From NCBI GenBank assembly GCA_001414485.1, contig LLEY01000036.1, positions 1-64,000 on the forward strand: a stretch of DNA of 64,000 bases, read 5' to 3'. Each line of letters starts with the position of its first letter. The first letter of the stretch is position 1. Positions 29,100 to 40,382 of this stretch are shown here, in pieces. The translations under genes were made by a program, and so were the position numbers. The notes beneath the pieces were generated by a model. That model ran no database searches. It had not been told where the DNA came from and saw only the letters and a program-made list of their open reading frames with translations. Source of the DNA: Calycina herbarum. Lineage: Eukaryota > Ascomycota > Leotiomycetes > Helotiales > Pezizellaceae.

Positions 29100-31967
29100 T
29101 CAAAGTCTAACACTAGCCCCAATCCCACTCCCAACATACCAAATCTCCTCCCTCCAAAGTCCAACCTTGACACCCACCGTCCCTCTAGCATCCAACTTTA
29201 AATCTCCCCCAAGCGCCTCCCTGATCCTCTCGTAACCCACACTATCCAAACTCCACTCCACAGGCAGTCTAGGAGTCGTACTCCGTCCCGGTGGAACACT
29301 AAAAGGGAGATCATAGTCAATATGACCCACCGGTTCCGTGTGATTGTAAAAAGCCGTGGCGTTGATGTTCTCAATGAAAATCGTGGAATACTGCAACGGT
29401 GACAAGAGGACGAATTCCGCCGTGGAGGAGAAAAGATGAAATGTTGCTTTCTCAATGAATTGCGGTTTATCATCTTCGTCTGCGGGATCGTGAGGTGGTG
29501 TGAGTCGAGGAGTAGGGATTTTGAATTTAAATTTGGAAAGTGTTTTTCCAAGGGATGGCTGGAATGGAATAGAATTCTTGTGAGTGCAGAAAGTGAGCGT
29601 GGTGTTAAAGCCAGAAACATATTGAGAAAGCAATTCCCGTCCAACTTCTTTGGCTTTCTCGCCGCCGAATTTGGTAGGATCCCAGGTCGCGCGAACGAGA
29701 ATATTCGTATTATTCCCCTTCACAACCGTGATGTTTTCCGCAGTGGCGTCTCCCAAGATGGATCCGTTGTTGAGGACATGTATGTTCATAAAAGGAACTT
29801 GGGCCGTATATTCCGTCGGATTCGTGAAATTAACGCGCGCTTCGAAAGCGAGAGATGTTTTCGTGGTTTCTAAGATTCGGAGATCGCCAACTTGGGGCTT
29901 CAGATCGCTAAAGCCATTGCCAGTAGAGATCGCTGCAATCTCGTCAGCTGAGGTGCGTGTCGAGCTGAATAAAATATTATAAAACGGTAGTCTAACGCTT
30001 TACTGGTACACTGCCGCTGGCCGGCATTTCTTTGATAAGTAGTTTACCCAAGACAGTAGAAACTTTGACGTCAACACGAGCTTCTATCTCGAGCGACAAG
30101 GGACTAGAGCCAAAAATGAGAGCTTGAAGAACCCGGGCAAATACGTCGTCGTCGGTAACGTCCAATGGGGCATTGTTGATTCGAGATTGTATCATCATGG
30201 CAGCACCCTCATCGTCTGTTGGCTCGATTCGTGTAGAATTTGATTGTTGCCAATCTTGCAAGTTGAGCTCTCCCAGTTTCTTTCCTTTGTATTTTACGTC
30301 GGATGTAGCTTTTACTTGCGTGACGTTGATTCCAAAGTTCATCTCCTTAGGTAGGCCAGCAATCACGACAATGTTTCCCGAAATTCGCGGTTTCGATTCG
30401 TCCGATCCTGGTCTGGCGCTTGTGTCCGGTAGACTGAATTCAGTATCGGTCAAAGAGAAGTTTTTGATGGCATTGTCAAATGTGTGGCCTGGGAACGGTA
30501 TGGGAACTGTAATGCTGGAGATAATATTCGTGATCCATTCCGGGGTGTCTTCGTTCGTTTGGCTTGCGCCTCTAACGAATATCGTCGTATCTTTTCCATG
30601 GATGTATTTTTTCAGAAGAAAATCAAGAGGCGAGTACTTTTGATTAGGACAGGCCTGTAAAAGAGACTTGGGTAGCTCTCTGACAACGCCTGAAACCTCA
30701 ACTTTCACCTCAGACTTTGGCTCCACATCTACGGGATACGTTGCCGCATCTGCTAACCGTATATATGGCTCCTCATCTTCGCAATTTGGGACAAGAATGT
30801 CAAAACCAAGAGGAGGAATGGTAAACTTAACGGGGAAGCTATTAATGAGGGACAGGGAAACATCTGCAGCCATACCACGTCGACCAGTCGATGAAACAGG
30901 GACTTCGTGGATATTCATGCGGGTGATGTTGTATTCAGGAATGGCGGGAAGGTTATTGCCTAAAGTCGGAATTAGCCAAGTGTCAAAAACGAGTACTTGG
31001 AGTGATGGTGGAATGATATATTGAAGAGTGGCAAAATTCAATGAACAATAACCAATAAACCAAGAGTCAGCGAATGTATGCATGTATCAGCTCAATACTT
31101 TCATCCCATTCCCTAGCCTAATGATTTTTCTCCAAGATACAAGGACGCAAAAGAACGGTAGAGTGATTGACCTTCAAAGACCAGAGATTCCGAGATACTT
31201 TGGGTACCAAGAGGAATCAACCCGGATTTCAGGCCAATATTGGCCTTCCCCAAGAGTCTAATGCTAGGGAGCCGCCCTTCAAGCCAGTCGTTGGCAATTA
31301 ATCGAATACCATCAACATCGCCTGGTTCAAGATTCGCGATAATGTCAATGCCCGTTGTATGCCCATTTTGAATGTTGACTTTGACTGGAGGCACAGTAGC
31401 CGTGCCAATCAGAATGTTCCCATACTGTGGTAGGTAAACATCCACCTTAGTCTCCTTGCTCTCAACCTCCCGAGCAATCCAAGTCCCGAAGACACCAAGA
31501 TTCTTGACATTCTTGTTCTTGACCCTCGAGGCATCCATCTTGAAGTTCGCCTGAACCCGAGCATTGACGCCTGTTTTCGTGAATGAATCGATAGATAGGT
31601 TCGTAGGTTCGATGACCAGCGCCTCTTTCGCATATTCCTCGACGACTGCCGGAGCAAAAAATGCGCCAAAGATGATAGCCATCCCAACTAACCCGAGTAC
31701 GGTGATGGCCACGATTGTTGGCCATCTACGGCCTCCCTTGGTGGGCTTTGGTGAGGCGGTTCCGGTTTGTAACGAACGTAGAGACGCGGCTGCTGGCGAC
31801 GATAAAAACTCCCCCTCGTTGTCCTCCTCGCCATCATATCGAGGCGTCTCGCTAGATTGTGATAATAGAGGGGTATCTTCGTGCGGATCTCGAGAGTGGT
31901 TTGACTGTTTGGAGGTAGGTCTTTCGGTGCTGCTGCCAAGCAGCGGTGATGATGGATTGTCGGACAT
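29100..31967 (-). CDS. Tag1-like/DUF3712-type single-pass membrane protein, three exons
   Basis: Exons 31967-31172, 30959-29997 and 29947-29100 give 868 aa. The start is ATG 31967; an upstream codon in the same frame is GTG. A cytosolic Ser-rich N-terminus (~85 residues) precedes one strong TM helix (TIVAITVLGLVGMAIIFGAFFAPAVV), then a long beta-rich extracytosolic part with three repeats of LEA/DUF3712-type sandwich (e.g. INSFPVKFTIPPLGFDI, VNFTNPTEYTAQVPF) and several N-x-T/S sites. Layout matches fungal vacuolar proteins related to S. cerevisiae Tag1, which signals termination of autophagy; many databases call them 'pre-rRNA processing protein'. The first intron donor (GTCAAT) is weak but phase restores ESLVFEGNNLPAIPEYN. 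The second (GTTAGA...CAG) restores VPVKPDEIAAI. Function assignment is by architecture only. Confidence 0.78.
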
Positions 31968-33232
31968 GGTTTGCGAGTGTATGTGGTTCACGGCCACAGG
32001 GGCAACGAGCGGAAGGCCCTGATCAGGATTGATAGGATATGATGATTGAGGCCGTTGATGGTGGAGTTGTTTACTTGTATTTCGGTATGACGGAGGTTGG
32101 GCATGTAGACGATTGCGTCGTCGACTGTCTATCTATCTTAGCGTGTCACTAGCGCTGACAGGTACGCTATGGGTGCTGGCTGATCTGTGCAGAGTCCATA
32201 AGGTTAAAAGCGGGGAGACCTCCGCTGAAGCTATTTTTCCTTCTCCATTTTCTTCTCCAACATTTCTTCAACAACACACTTATCATTATCATCCCGCTCC
32301 TACCTTGCACTGAATCGAAATTGTTCTCCTCGAAGATTCTTGTGTATCTACTCATCTGCCTCTGTGCTTGACGAGGAGTGCAGCAAGGGTGGAGATGACA
32401 AATTTTATTCTTCTCTAATTCTCGGAAATTATGGCTGCAGCGGTGAATGTGGTCATGGTATCAATTTCTCATTCTTTCTTAAATCATATGGCGCTGCAGT
32501 TCTTTCCAATATGTTTTTTTAATTTTACATACCGGCCTTAAATTGGGCTCTTTCGCTATTCGATGCGATTTGGCTCTCATTCAATCCGGAGATCAGGAGC
32601 TCACGCTTTAACCAGACCAACACTTCCCATGTGTTGATTCTCTCCGGCCTCAAGCGCGCACATTCCAATTCTCTTATATTTGTTCTTTCTGTCCATATAT
32701 CGAGATTTTTCTTATTAGCGCGATGGGGCGTCATGAGCGTAGACTTTCGTCGTCTTGTGTTACTGTGTCGCTTTCAATAAAATACCCTTGCATCTCTCTC
32801 GCAATCTGCAAAGATCAGCTGATACACAATACTTTACTTCCTTGTATGAAACAACTTTTTATAAAGATTTGAAGTTGTGTTGCAGAGTAAGTAGAGTGCC
32901 TATTTCTCTCACAGAATGAAACACGCACTTTTATTATTGAAAGAAATCCGGCACATATAGTCCCTCTATCTTAGGCAGGTCAAATATGTTTCACAATTGC
33001 ATCGGCCGGGGGAAGGGGGTTCCTTCAGGGCATGACAAGATTGCATCGCGAAATCAAAAGGATTTTCCAGAATTCGAAGCTGATCATGAGCATCGATGGA
33101 TGTAGAAGAATCCAAGCATATTTCAAATCCTTCTTTGTTAGATATATTGATAAATGTTTTCCTCCAGCCCTAGAAGATGTCATACCCAGGACGTCCTGAT
33201 TGAAAGTACCCTACCCGAGCCTACTACCAAAG
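31968..33232. other. Intergenic region upstream of the Tag1-like gene and the coiled-coil gene
   Basis: Divergent promoters for both neighbours. No further gene or RNA is supported in this 1.3 kb. Confidence 0.45.
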
Positions 33233-33658
33233 ATGGCAAACCACCAAAATGGACACCCTCACGAAAACGGACAGCCAGTATTCAACCACAGCCCCACCGC
33301 GGTCATGAATAAACCAGCAGCCGCCGCAAACGTGAACACCAAAGACCCCGAAAGCATCAGGAAATACCTCGATCACACAGACCAAGTCTACCTCAATTTC
33401 TTCGACCGAGAACCCCGACGCCCGCAAGAGAGATTGATATTCAGCCTGAAAATACAAGAGGTGGAAATCTGCAGACAGAAGATTCTCAGGCGATGCGAGT
33501 CGATCAGGAGCTTGTCGCGGGAAATCCAGAAAGGAAGGGAGATGCAGGGTGTCTATCAACAGGAGACGAAGAGGTTGAAGAGGGAACTGGAGGCTTATAA
33601 GGATTGGATGAAGGGGATGGTTGATGGATTTGTGGAGCTTTATGATAGGCTTTTTTGA
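33233..33658 (+). CDS. Small coiled-coil protein of unknown function
   Basis: Single frame of 141 aa from ATG 33233 (MANHQNGHPHENGQPVFNHS...). The N-terminal ~45 residues are polar and low-complexity (His/Asn/Pro). The C-terminal ~95 residues (SIRKYLDHTDQVYLNFFD.. through ETKRLKRELEAYKDWMKG) are highly charged with heptad-like leucine/isoleucine spacing, predicting an alpha-helical coiled coil. I do not recognise the family, and no enzymatic motif is visible. It starts 1.27 kb from the divergent Tag1-like gene and ends 320 bp before the convergent dehalogenase. Confidence 0.65.
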   Translation: MANHQNGHPHENGQPVFNHSPTAVMNKPAAAANVNTKDPESIRKYLDHTDQVYLNFFDREPRRPQERLIFSLKIQEVEICRQKILRRCESIRSLSREIQKGREMQGVYQQETKRLKRELEAYKDWMKGMVDGFVELYDRLF

Positions 33659-33978
33659 GCTTTTGGTGGGGAGATGGATGTTTTTGGATTTTGGGACGAC
33701 GTGGAGTGTATTCCACAGAGCCTCACACATGAATCTACATGGAGTCTGCACAGGGAGACAAATGGGATTCTAGCTTTACGGGGAAGAAGCTTGAATCGTC
33801 TCGCTCATTCGAAGCGTTACCTCGCCCCTCGGCTCGAAAAGGAAACGAAGTTCTCCTCACTCTCTTGCTGCTCCGAAAACAAACGAATATCATACATGGG
33901 TGTTGCATAAAATTACACCCAGCAATTGTGTGATGCGTACACATCCGCGCTTTTCCATATCATGTTCTTTCTAGCAAC

Positions 33979-34763
33979 CTACTTCTTTTCCGCCAGCTCC
34001 TTGTCAACAGCATCCGCCATATCAGCCTGTGTCCCTATCAGCATGTGTTCATTATTCACAGAACGAATGGAGCAAAACATACGAGTGTGTCGAACTTCCA
34101 CGTAAAAACAGGATCATTCCTGTTCCCCATAACCAAGCCCGGTCTATATATCCAACTAGACTTGATCCCCATCTCCTTGGCTGGGTGGTGATCATGGAAT
34201 TGGCTCTGCGCAGTCTGCAGCACCTCGTCCTTGTTCACGTCGAACTGCTCCTTGACATGTTCCAGCATGTATTTGAAGTTCGCGTGATTAGGCTTGTAGG
34301 AACCAATGTCTTGGGCTGTATACACAGCATCGAACTTGAATCCTTCGAGACCATTGGCATTCCCTGCTCGGAAGGACTCATTGTCTACGTTGGAAAGGAC
34401 GACGAGTTTGTATGTCTTGGACAGCCGTTTCAGCGCCTCAACCGTGTCCTCAAACGCCGGCCAGATGCCTACGCTTTCACCAAATAACTTGCTTTCTGCT
34501 TCGGTCGGTTCTTGTATTCCCAACTGCTTGCAAAGCTTGGGATGCACGGCGGAGAGAACTTCAGAATACTTCCAGTCTGGGTGCTCCTTCTCTATTGACG
34601 GTTCGATGGTGTGCATGGTCTGGAGAATGTGCTTTGGGTCGAGATCCCTTTTCCCGCTTTTCTCTAGGAGAGGCTGTAAAGCTTGGAGTGCGCCGCGTTC
34701 CCAATCGATGAGGGTGCCGTAGACATCAAAAGAGAGAAGCTTGAAATCTGTGAGTTTGGACAT
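33979..34763 (-). CDS. HAD-superfamily haloacid-dehalogenase type II-like hydrolase, two exons
   Basis: Exons 34763-34083 and 34026-33979 give 242 aa; the 56-nt intron (GTATGT...CAG) swaps a false tail for ADMADAVDKELAEKK. Members hydrolyse 2-haloacids or phosphate-type substrates via an Asp nucleophile. Seen: LLSFDVYGTLIDWERG (motif I, Asp nucleophile), YKLVVLSNVDNESF (motif II), GSYKPNHANF (motif III Lys) and AQSQFHDHHPAKEMGIKSSW (motif IV acidic region), with a cap domain between I and II. Fungal homologues are numerous and mostly uncharacterised, so substrate is unknown. No signal peptide; probably cytosolic. Confidence 0.9.
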
Positions 34764-36619
34764 GGTGGGTGGTTAAAAATAAGATTAGGTTGAGATATTT
34801 GAGTCCGGGCGTGATGAAGGATATTATAGATGCAAAAACCTTTGCCCAGAGGTAATGACAATGAATACGCCCTTTCTATGACATTGCCATCATACCTTTG
34901 ATTCCAACAACCCACCTTTGAAAGATGACGTTGCGTGTAGGGGTAGTTTTTAAGCTACCTCGCCGCATCTTACACCGTTTCTAAGCGAGGAGTCGAAACG
35001 AGTAGCCTTCCTATCTCTGAAAAATAGTTCAACTTCTCGTGACTTGTAAAGCTACCCACCATTTCTCAATTCCCGGATCCATCTTGTATTTTCATAGCCT
35101 CCATAAGTGTTCTTTTCTATCTTGACATGCGCGCTCACCATTTCTATTACCTACTCATAAAGTATTCATGTCGATCTAATCCGCGGGGCCAAAATGACTT
35201 TGGATATTCCAGAGTAACCTACTTAGTGTTTACTATACTGGATTGTTTATTTACTACGAGAAAATTGGAATAAATTGAGTTCAAAAATAAGATGACTGTT
35301 AACGACTTTAGACAATATGATATTGAAAAAACACTTAGGCTCTCTTCATTGACTCTACTCTATAAACTGATTTAGATATTAGAATCCTACGTATACCCTT
35401 GAGCTAACGACTTTTCTTTCAAAGAAAGTGAATTAGGTATATTTATTAAACTGGTTTGGATATTCGAATAATATAAGTAAAATCAAGAAAGCTACTCGTC
35501 GGCGTGTTGCGTATAATAAGTGAATAAGTAGTAGTAATTATAGTGGTGTTCAAAACTCATTTTTTTGCCGACTCGCTATAGCCGTGCGAGTCGGCAAAAA
35601 AGAAAATAGTTTCTCTTGATCGCTAATATATAATCACCTAATACTATAAACCACTCAACACGCCGACGAGTACTTGAAATTGACGATCTTTTTAACTTAC
35701 TGTTCATTATTGGATCTTATATTAGTTATATTTATTTGTTTAAGTGTTTTGGGAAAAATAATCAAACTATGGAAGTACTGAAGATGATACAAAAAAGGTC
35801 TCTTACAACAATTACTTAATACTATACTCGTGTCGATATACCTTGGTCCTTTTGTAATTCAAATTTCATTTCTTTAACTCATTTCCTTATGTCGTGATTA
35901 ATTTTTTTTAATCAAGACAATAGCCCCAGACCACGAAAAGTAAAGCTCAGGTGATGCACTTTGACATTGCATTAATGTTCCTTCTGGATTGATCGCCTAC
36001 GGACTAATCAGATAGCAGAAAACCCATCCAACACCTTCTTTTGCTCTCATTGACTTATTTTTCCATCATGTTATATTGCTTTTGAGTAATGCGTCAGTTA
36101 TTCAGAGTTATTGTGTTGATATTTGATGAGTCGACAGTTTCCAGTGAGAGTCTGTCACCTTACAACCATAACCAGCTGAGCCTCATCTTCCTTGAACTGC
36201 AATTGTGTACGTCCCCAGTCAAAGTCTGTTGTCTTCCCTCAATGCAATCAGTATTTCTCGTGTTTCTCCTTTGAATCATTGTGAGCTCATTTTCAATTCA
36301 AACAGGACTATTCCAGTGTCCGCAAAACCTGGCACGCCGTCCCGTTCCACCGCGATCCCAGATTTCCCTTTTCAGCACCCAAATTCCAAAATCGCAAATT
36401 GAGCTCCTTGCTAAAAATTGATTTTCCTCGCACAGTATCCATGGTTATGCGATCCTCCTAAACTACCCAAGTGGGCTTCAAGGCGAAGCATTCACCTAAT
36501 GACTCACACCGGTCGCTCCTGCCTCAAGTTCCACTTCACCCCACAAAGAAAGCTGCCGAGGCAGAAGTCACTTCAAGAACCCAAAAAAGCAAACCTTACC
36601 CATTCAAACAACAAGACAA
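34764..36619. other. Gene-free, partly AT-rich interval
   Basis: No supported gene. Contains a 176-bp TA-flanked inverted-repeat element at 35495-35670 (separate entry) and decayed AT-rich sequence around 35200-35900. Confidence 0.5.
35493..35672. mobile_element. TA-flanked MITE with nested hairpin (Tc1/mariner-like)
   Basis: Element 35495-35670 (176 bp) has perfect 15-bp terminal inverted repeats CTCGTCGGCGTGTTG / CAACACGCCGACGAG and is bordered by TA on both sides, the target duplication expected of Tc1/mariner transposons. Inside sits a second perfect 15-bp inverted repeat (TTTTTTGCCGACTCG at 35561-35575 / CGAGTCGGCAAAAAA at 35587-35601) around an 11-nt loop. No coding capacity; non-autonomous. 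Confidence 0.8.
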
Positions 36620-36700
36620 GGCCCTTTGGCGGAGTGGTTAACGCGACAGCCTGCTAAGCTGTTTCCTTCGGGAGCTTGAGTTCGAATCTCAAAGGGGTCG
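36620..36700 (+). tRNA. tRNA-Ser (anticodon GCU)
   Basis: An 81-nt cloverleaf without intron. The 7-bp acceptor stem GGCCCTT pairs with AGGGGTC (36693-36699) allowing two G-U pairs; discriminator G at 36700. The D-arm contains GGTT; the anticodon stem ACAGC/GCTGT encloses CTGCTAA with anticodon GCT, decoding AGC/AGU. A long variable arm (TTTCCTTCGGGAGC region) is typical of serine tRNAs. T-arm TTGAG-TTCGAAT-CTCAA. CCA is not encoded. A T-run follows shortly after, usable as a Pol III stop. Confidence 0.95.
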
Positions 36701-37383
36701 TTTGATGGACGTCATGTTCTTCTTTTTGCATTTTTTGCCCCTCTGGGTTATGTCGTTGCATTGCCCTTTGTTTGCTGGTTTTCTGGGGGTGGCGATCAAG
36801 CGAGAGTAAAGACGTGGATTCTTATATCGCAGTTCTTAGGGGGACAGGGAGGATTCAAAGATCCAGAGTTGAGAAAATAATATACGGAGGGTACTACCAT
36901 AAGAACGCATGATGCTTTTCATGCACCATCTAGACTTTAGATTCTTAAGCATTTAGCTAAGAATGCCACCATCCCATAGTAACCTATTCCTGCCATTTCG
37001 TTTTATTTTGAGAGAGACTCTGTAGATGAGATTTCTCTCGATGTTATATCACTTCACATAAAATCCCGACCAAAGACCACAATGACATAACGAGAACCTA
37101 CCATATGAATGTGAGTAGATTCTATTAGATGCCGCTTAGGAAGGACACTGTGAGGAGCGAGAATCATGATTGTCGCTTAGGGTTTTTACTTCGGATTTTA
37201 GGTAATGTCTTGAGTAGTCGTTTCAAGGCAGAGCATGATATATTGGGGACTAGTAAACACCCTTCATAATATATTCCATAAGACTGGCAGGTCTATTGAT
37301 GACTCCTGCGCTGCAAGTTAGGTTTGAAGCTTTTAAACTAAATATTTCAATTATCAATACTGTAGATAATAGGACAACGGCCT
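36701..37383. other. Gene-free interval after tRNA-Ser
   Basis: No gene, RNA or repeat is supported before the 413-bp element at 37392. Confidence 0.45.
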
Positions 37384-37812
37384 TTTCAATCGGAATCGAT
37401 TATTTGGGACACAGATTTGCATAAAATTATAATTGGTTAGAGTATGGAAAACGCGAGGCAACTACGGCAAGTCTTATATAAACCAAGTATACAGGTGTAC
37501 GACTTTGTATACGTATATATATAACTTCTTAACGTAATACTTTTATTTTTATAAGTTAGTATAATACACTTATAAAGACTATAGCTTATAATACGATACT
37601 GTTTTTAAATTTTAAAAGTGTTATAGTTAATAAAAGTTACAATTAAATTAGTTGTACGCTAACTTAGAAATAAATATAAGTTTAGTTTTAGTATATACGA
37701 CTTATTAACCGCAGTGTTATATTAGTTAACGTAGCTTTTATGCCGATAGTGTTAGGGTCTTTAGGTATAACTAATGCAAATCTGTGTCCTAAATAATCGA
37801 TTCCTTTCAATC
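37384..37812. mobile_element. 413-bp non-autonomous transposable element with 8-bp target duplication
   Basis: The element spans 37392-37804. The terminal inverted repeats are ~31 bp with one mismatch (GGAATCGATTATTTGGGACA.. left; right arm reads the same in reverse complement with one A/G difference). Identical 8-bp flanks TTTCAATC lie at 37384-37391 and 37805-37812. An 8-bp duplication suggests hAT-type transposition. The interior is very AT-rich (RIP-like) with no coding capacity. It ends 46 bp from the last codon of the secreted-protein gene A. Confidence 0.85.
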
Positions 37813-37858
37813 ATGTGTCGCACTCAGGTCGTTTTATACTAATAATCCCTACGTGATT

Positions 37859-38618
37859 TTACACACACCCTTTACTATCTCTCGTTCCATTGACAACAAC
37901 GTTGAACTTTTGAGGATCAAACACCTGACCGCAAACCTGAATTAAATCTTTTGGACGGTAATCATTTACATCCCCACAACTTACCGGAGGAGACACAAGC
38001 GCTTCCACCCGCATTTGTCACTTATTGATGATAGATTGGACGTAGTATTCTGCGATCTCGCTACGTGGCTTTCGAATCTATAGTAATTCTGAAAAGAGTC
38101 AACATTATTCTTCATTCAGTAATTATTGGCTTTGGGGGAGAAAGGAGAAGGAAGATGGAGGTGGGATGGAACTAACCTCGTTGCAAAAAAAGACTTGGGC
38201 TTTGGTTGTGCCTTCTCTATGTGTATTGACTACGGTACAATTATGTGGCTCGACTTGACACATGGATTGGCCTGTAGTGAGGAGTGCGGTGGTGTTGCTC
38301 GGGTCTTTGATTGCTGTAATGTCGGGTATGTCTGCCCTTTTCCATTTTTGGGGATTGACGTCTTCACAGCACCTTTTTTCGCCAGGAAGCTAGGGGATGA
38401 TGGGTTAGTTTTCCTGTTGCGGCTTTCTGGGGAATTAGGCTCACTAGTTGGCCGTCCGGGAGATCTCGTGCTTTGAGGGATATTTCAGAATCGGAAAGAA
38501 AAGTTGCGGAGGTCTGGTGGGCTGCAGTTAGCAATGAAGCGATGAGAAAGATCTTGTTTGGTATACTCACGATTCCAGTGAGACAGAGGACGCTGAAACG
38601 TAGTGCGAGGGATAGCAT
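37859..38618 (-). pseudogene. Secreted cysteine-containing protein A, interrupted by an in-frame TGA
   Basis: Five inferred exons: 38618-38571, 38513-38445, 38389-38177, 38077-37985 and 37936-37859, all phase 0. Exon 1 is a 16-codon signal sequence (MLSLALRFSVLCLTGI). Exon 3 carries LPGEKRCCEDVNPQKW, GQSMCQV, HNCTVV and VFFCNE. Exons 4-5 carry SEIAEYYVQSIINK, then TGA (38020-38018), then reading on to PPVCGQVFDPQKFNVVVNGT, which resembles CGQAF...NIIVNGT of gene C. The TGA stands where C has the Cys of TKCR. Either the locus is a broken paralogue or the protein ends early. Intron 1 uses the second of two AGs to keep frame. It lies between two MITEs. Function unknown. Confidence 0.7.
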
Positions 38619-39074
38619 GACTGTGATTGAAATTTTTTTGAGAATGAGTCTTGGTTCGGACTTCGAACTCAGGTGTGAAACTTGGTGTAGCGCAGAAGGG
38701 TAGGTAGTGGTGTTGGTAATGTTGAGGTTAAAATTGTGTAAGAGAAACGCGATTTTTGGGGGAAAGGTACTTTAGATTAGACAGGGGGTTTAGTTGTCCA
38801 AATAGTCTGTTTGGTGTCTTTGAATCATTTCTGGAAAGGATCAAGTCACCGTTTGCTTCTCTGACTCCACGTACTCGATAGGCGCGGGATTTCGTTCCTC
38901 GCCTATTTTTGGTGCTGTTGAAACTTTTTCCATTTCTTCTCGGCATTTTTTTAACTCCAGTTATTCATTTAGCTATTGGGAGCTCTCTGTTATACTTTAA
39001 GTTGACTAGTTATTTTCATATAATAGGTTTACAATTATAGAAGATCATCGCTTTTGACTGTTCTAGGACAATTG
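38619..39074. other. Interval upstream of gene A
   Basis: Holds the promoter of gene A; no other gene or repeat is supported until the element at 39083. Confidence 0.4.
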
Positions 39075-39567
39075 CCAATGTCCAGCGTATTAACAGACTA
39101 CTCAACTACTCGAGTAGTCGTAAGTAGAGTAGTGTAGAGTATAAGTAGCGTGTTTAATAAGTAGAGTAGAGTAGCTACTCTTTACTACTCGAGTGGTACT
39201 CGAGTAGTCTATATATAGTAGTAATATATAAATATAAGCTAAAAAATTCTACTTTTAGTAGTTAAAAATAAGATATACTTAAAAATTAGGTAAGAAACTA
39301 GTAACTATTACTTCTCCTCTCTCTTTCTCTTTTAAATAGATATAACCTTAGAAAGTTTCTATAATTTCCGACTTTATAACTATACCCCGATATTAGGCCT
39401 AACTTACCCGATAGTCGGTCCGAATCGGCCCGTACTACTCGAGTACTACTTGAGTACTACTTGAGCATTGTTAAGTAGAGTAGAGTAGTACTTAAAATCC
39501 CTTGAGTAGAGTAGAGTAGCGGTTACTACTCTACTCTACTCTACTCATTTAGTACGCTGCCAATGTC
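39075..39567. mobile_element. 477-bp hAT-like non-autonomous element with 8-bp target duplication
   Basis: Element 39083-39559. Left end CAGCGTATTAA; right end, read in reverse complement, CAGCGTACTAAATGAGTAG. CAGCG fits the CAGNG/YARNG terminus of hAT transposons. Identical 8-bp flanks CCAATGTC lie at 39075-39082 and 39560-39567. The interior has many subterminal GTAGAGTAG / ACTACTCGAGTAGT repeats, typical of transposase-binding arrays, and no coding capacity. Confidence 0.88.
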
Positions 39568-39763
39568 GATCGAGTGTGTTGAGGAGAATTAATAACCCCA
39601 CATTCAAGTCCTTCTAAATTTGGATATTTCAAACATTCCAGGGTGTCTGGTATCTTCTGAAGTAAGGAAAGTGCTCAGAGAGTGCTATCCGCTCCTCTTA
39701 TGATGGTTATGCGTGTCCAAACCATAGGAAGAATTGCCATACAGTGCATGTAACAGCCACTTA

Positions 39764-40382
39764 TCAATTTTTCCTCACACAAACTTTTCCCGATTCTTCA
39801 TTTCTATAACTTCCATCAAAACTAATCGAAAAATTCTCGCTCGGGAACGCCACCGTAGCACCTCCTCCAATACAATCACTCTTAAACTTTTCTCCACAAC
39901 AAAACGTATGTGACCCACACGTCGCGCGGGCTGTTTTCACAAATTTGTATAATTCCGCACAAGGACGTTCAATCTTCGTATCTCCCTATGACCCAAATCA
40001 GTACCTGATGAACGAAAATTTCCAAGGAGGAACGAACGGTATTCACAATGAAAATCTTCGGAGACGACGATGTCGTGTCAGGGGGATACATTTGTTGGAG
40101 AACGGCCTCTTGTCCGGGGTCAATTCCGCATGTTTTCTTGTCTTTTTTGATGTTTTCTTGGAGGTCGTATAGTTCATGGGTCATGGCTCCAGCTTGCCAA
40201 GGTCCTACTTCACACTTTGGGTCCGCGTCATTGATTCTCTCGTGTATTGCGGACTGTGGATGAGGTGTACATGTCACCTAGCGAGAAGGGCTAAGCAGAT
40301 ACTTTGAGGTTGGTGCGAATTGGGAATAACTTACCATTGCCGCAATACCGAGGATGCTGAGCAGCAATAAAGTTCCGTGCAT
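39764..40382 (-). CDS. Small secreted cysteine-containing protein B, three exons
   Basis: Exons 40382-40335, 40277-40047 and 39985-39764 give 166 aa. Exon 1 is exactly 16 codons coding a signal-type leader (MHGTLLLLSILGIAAM), as in genes A and C. The mature part contains VTCTPHP, DPKCEVGPW, KKTCGIDPG, RPCAELY, ATCGSHTFCCGEKF, SDCIGGG and KVCVRKN, nine cysteines in all. Introns are 57 nt (GTAAGT...TAG) and 61 nt (GTGAAT...TAG); both keep phase 0, and the second removes a tail that would stop early. The family is not recognised; similarity to A and C is mostly in gene structure and leader. Probably an apoplastic protein. It lies ~200 bp from the hAT-like element. Confidence 0.72.
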
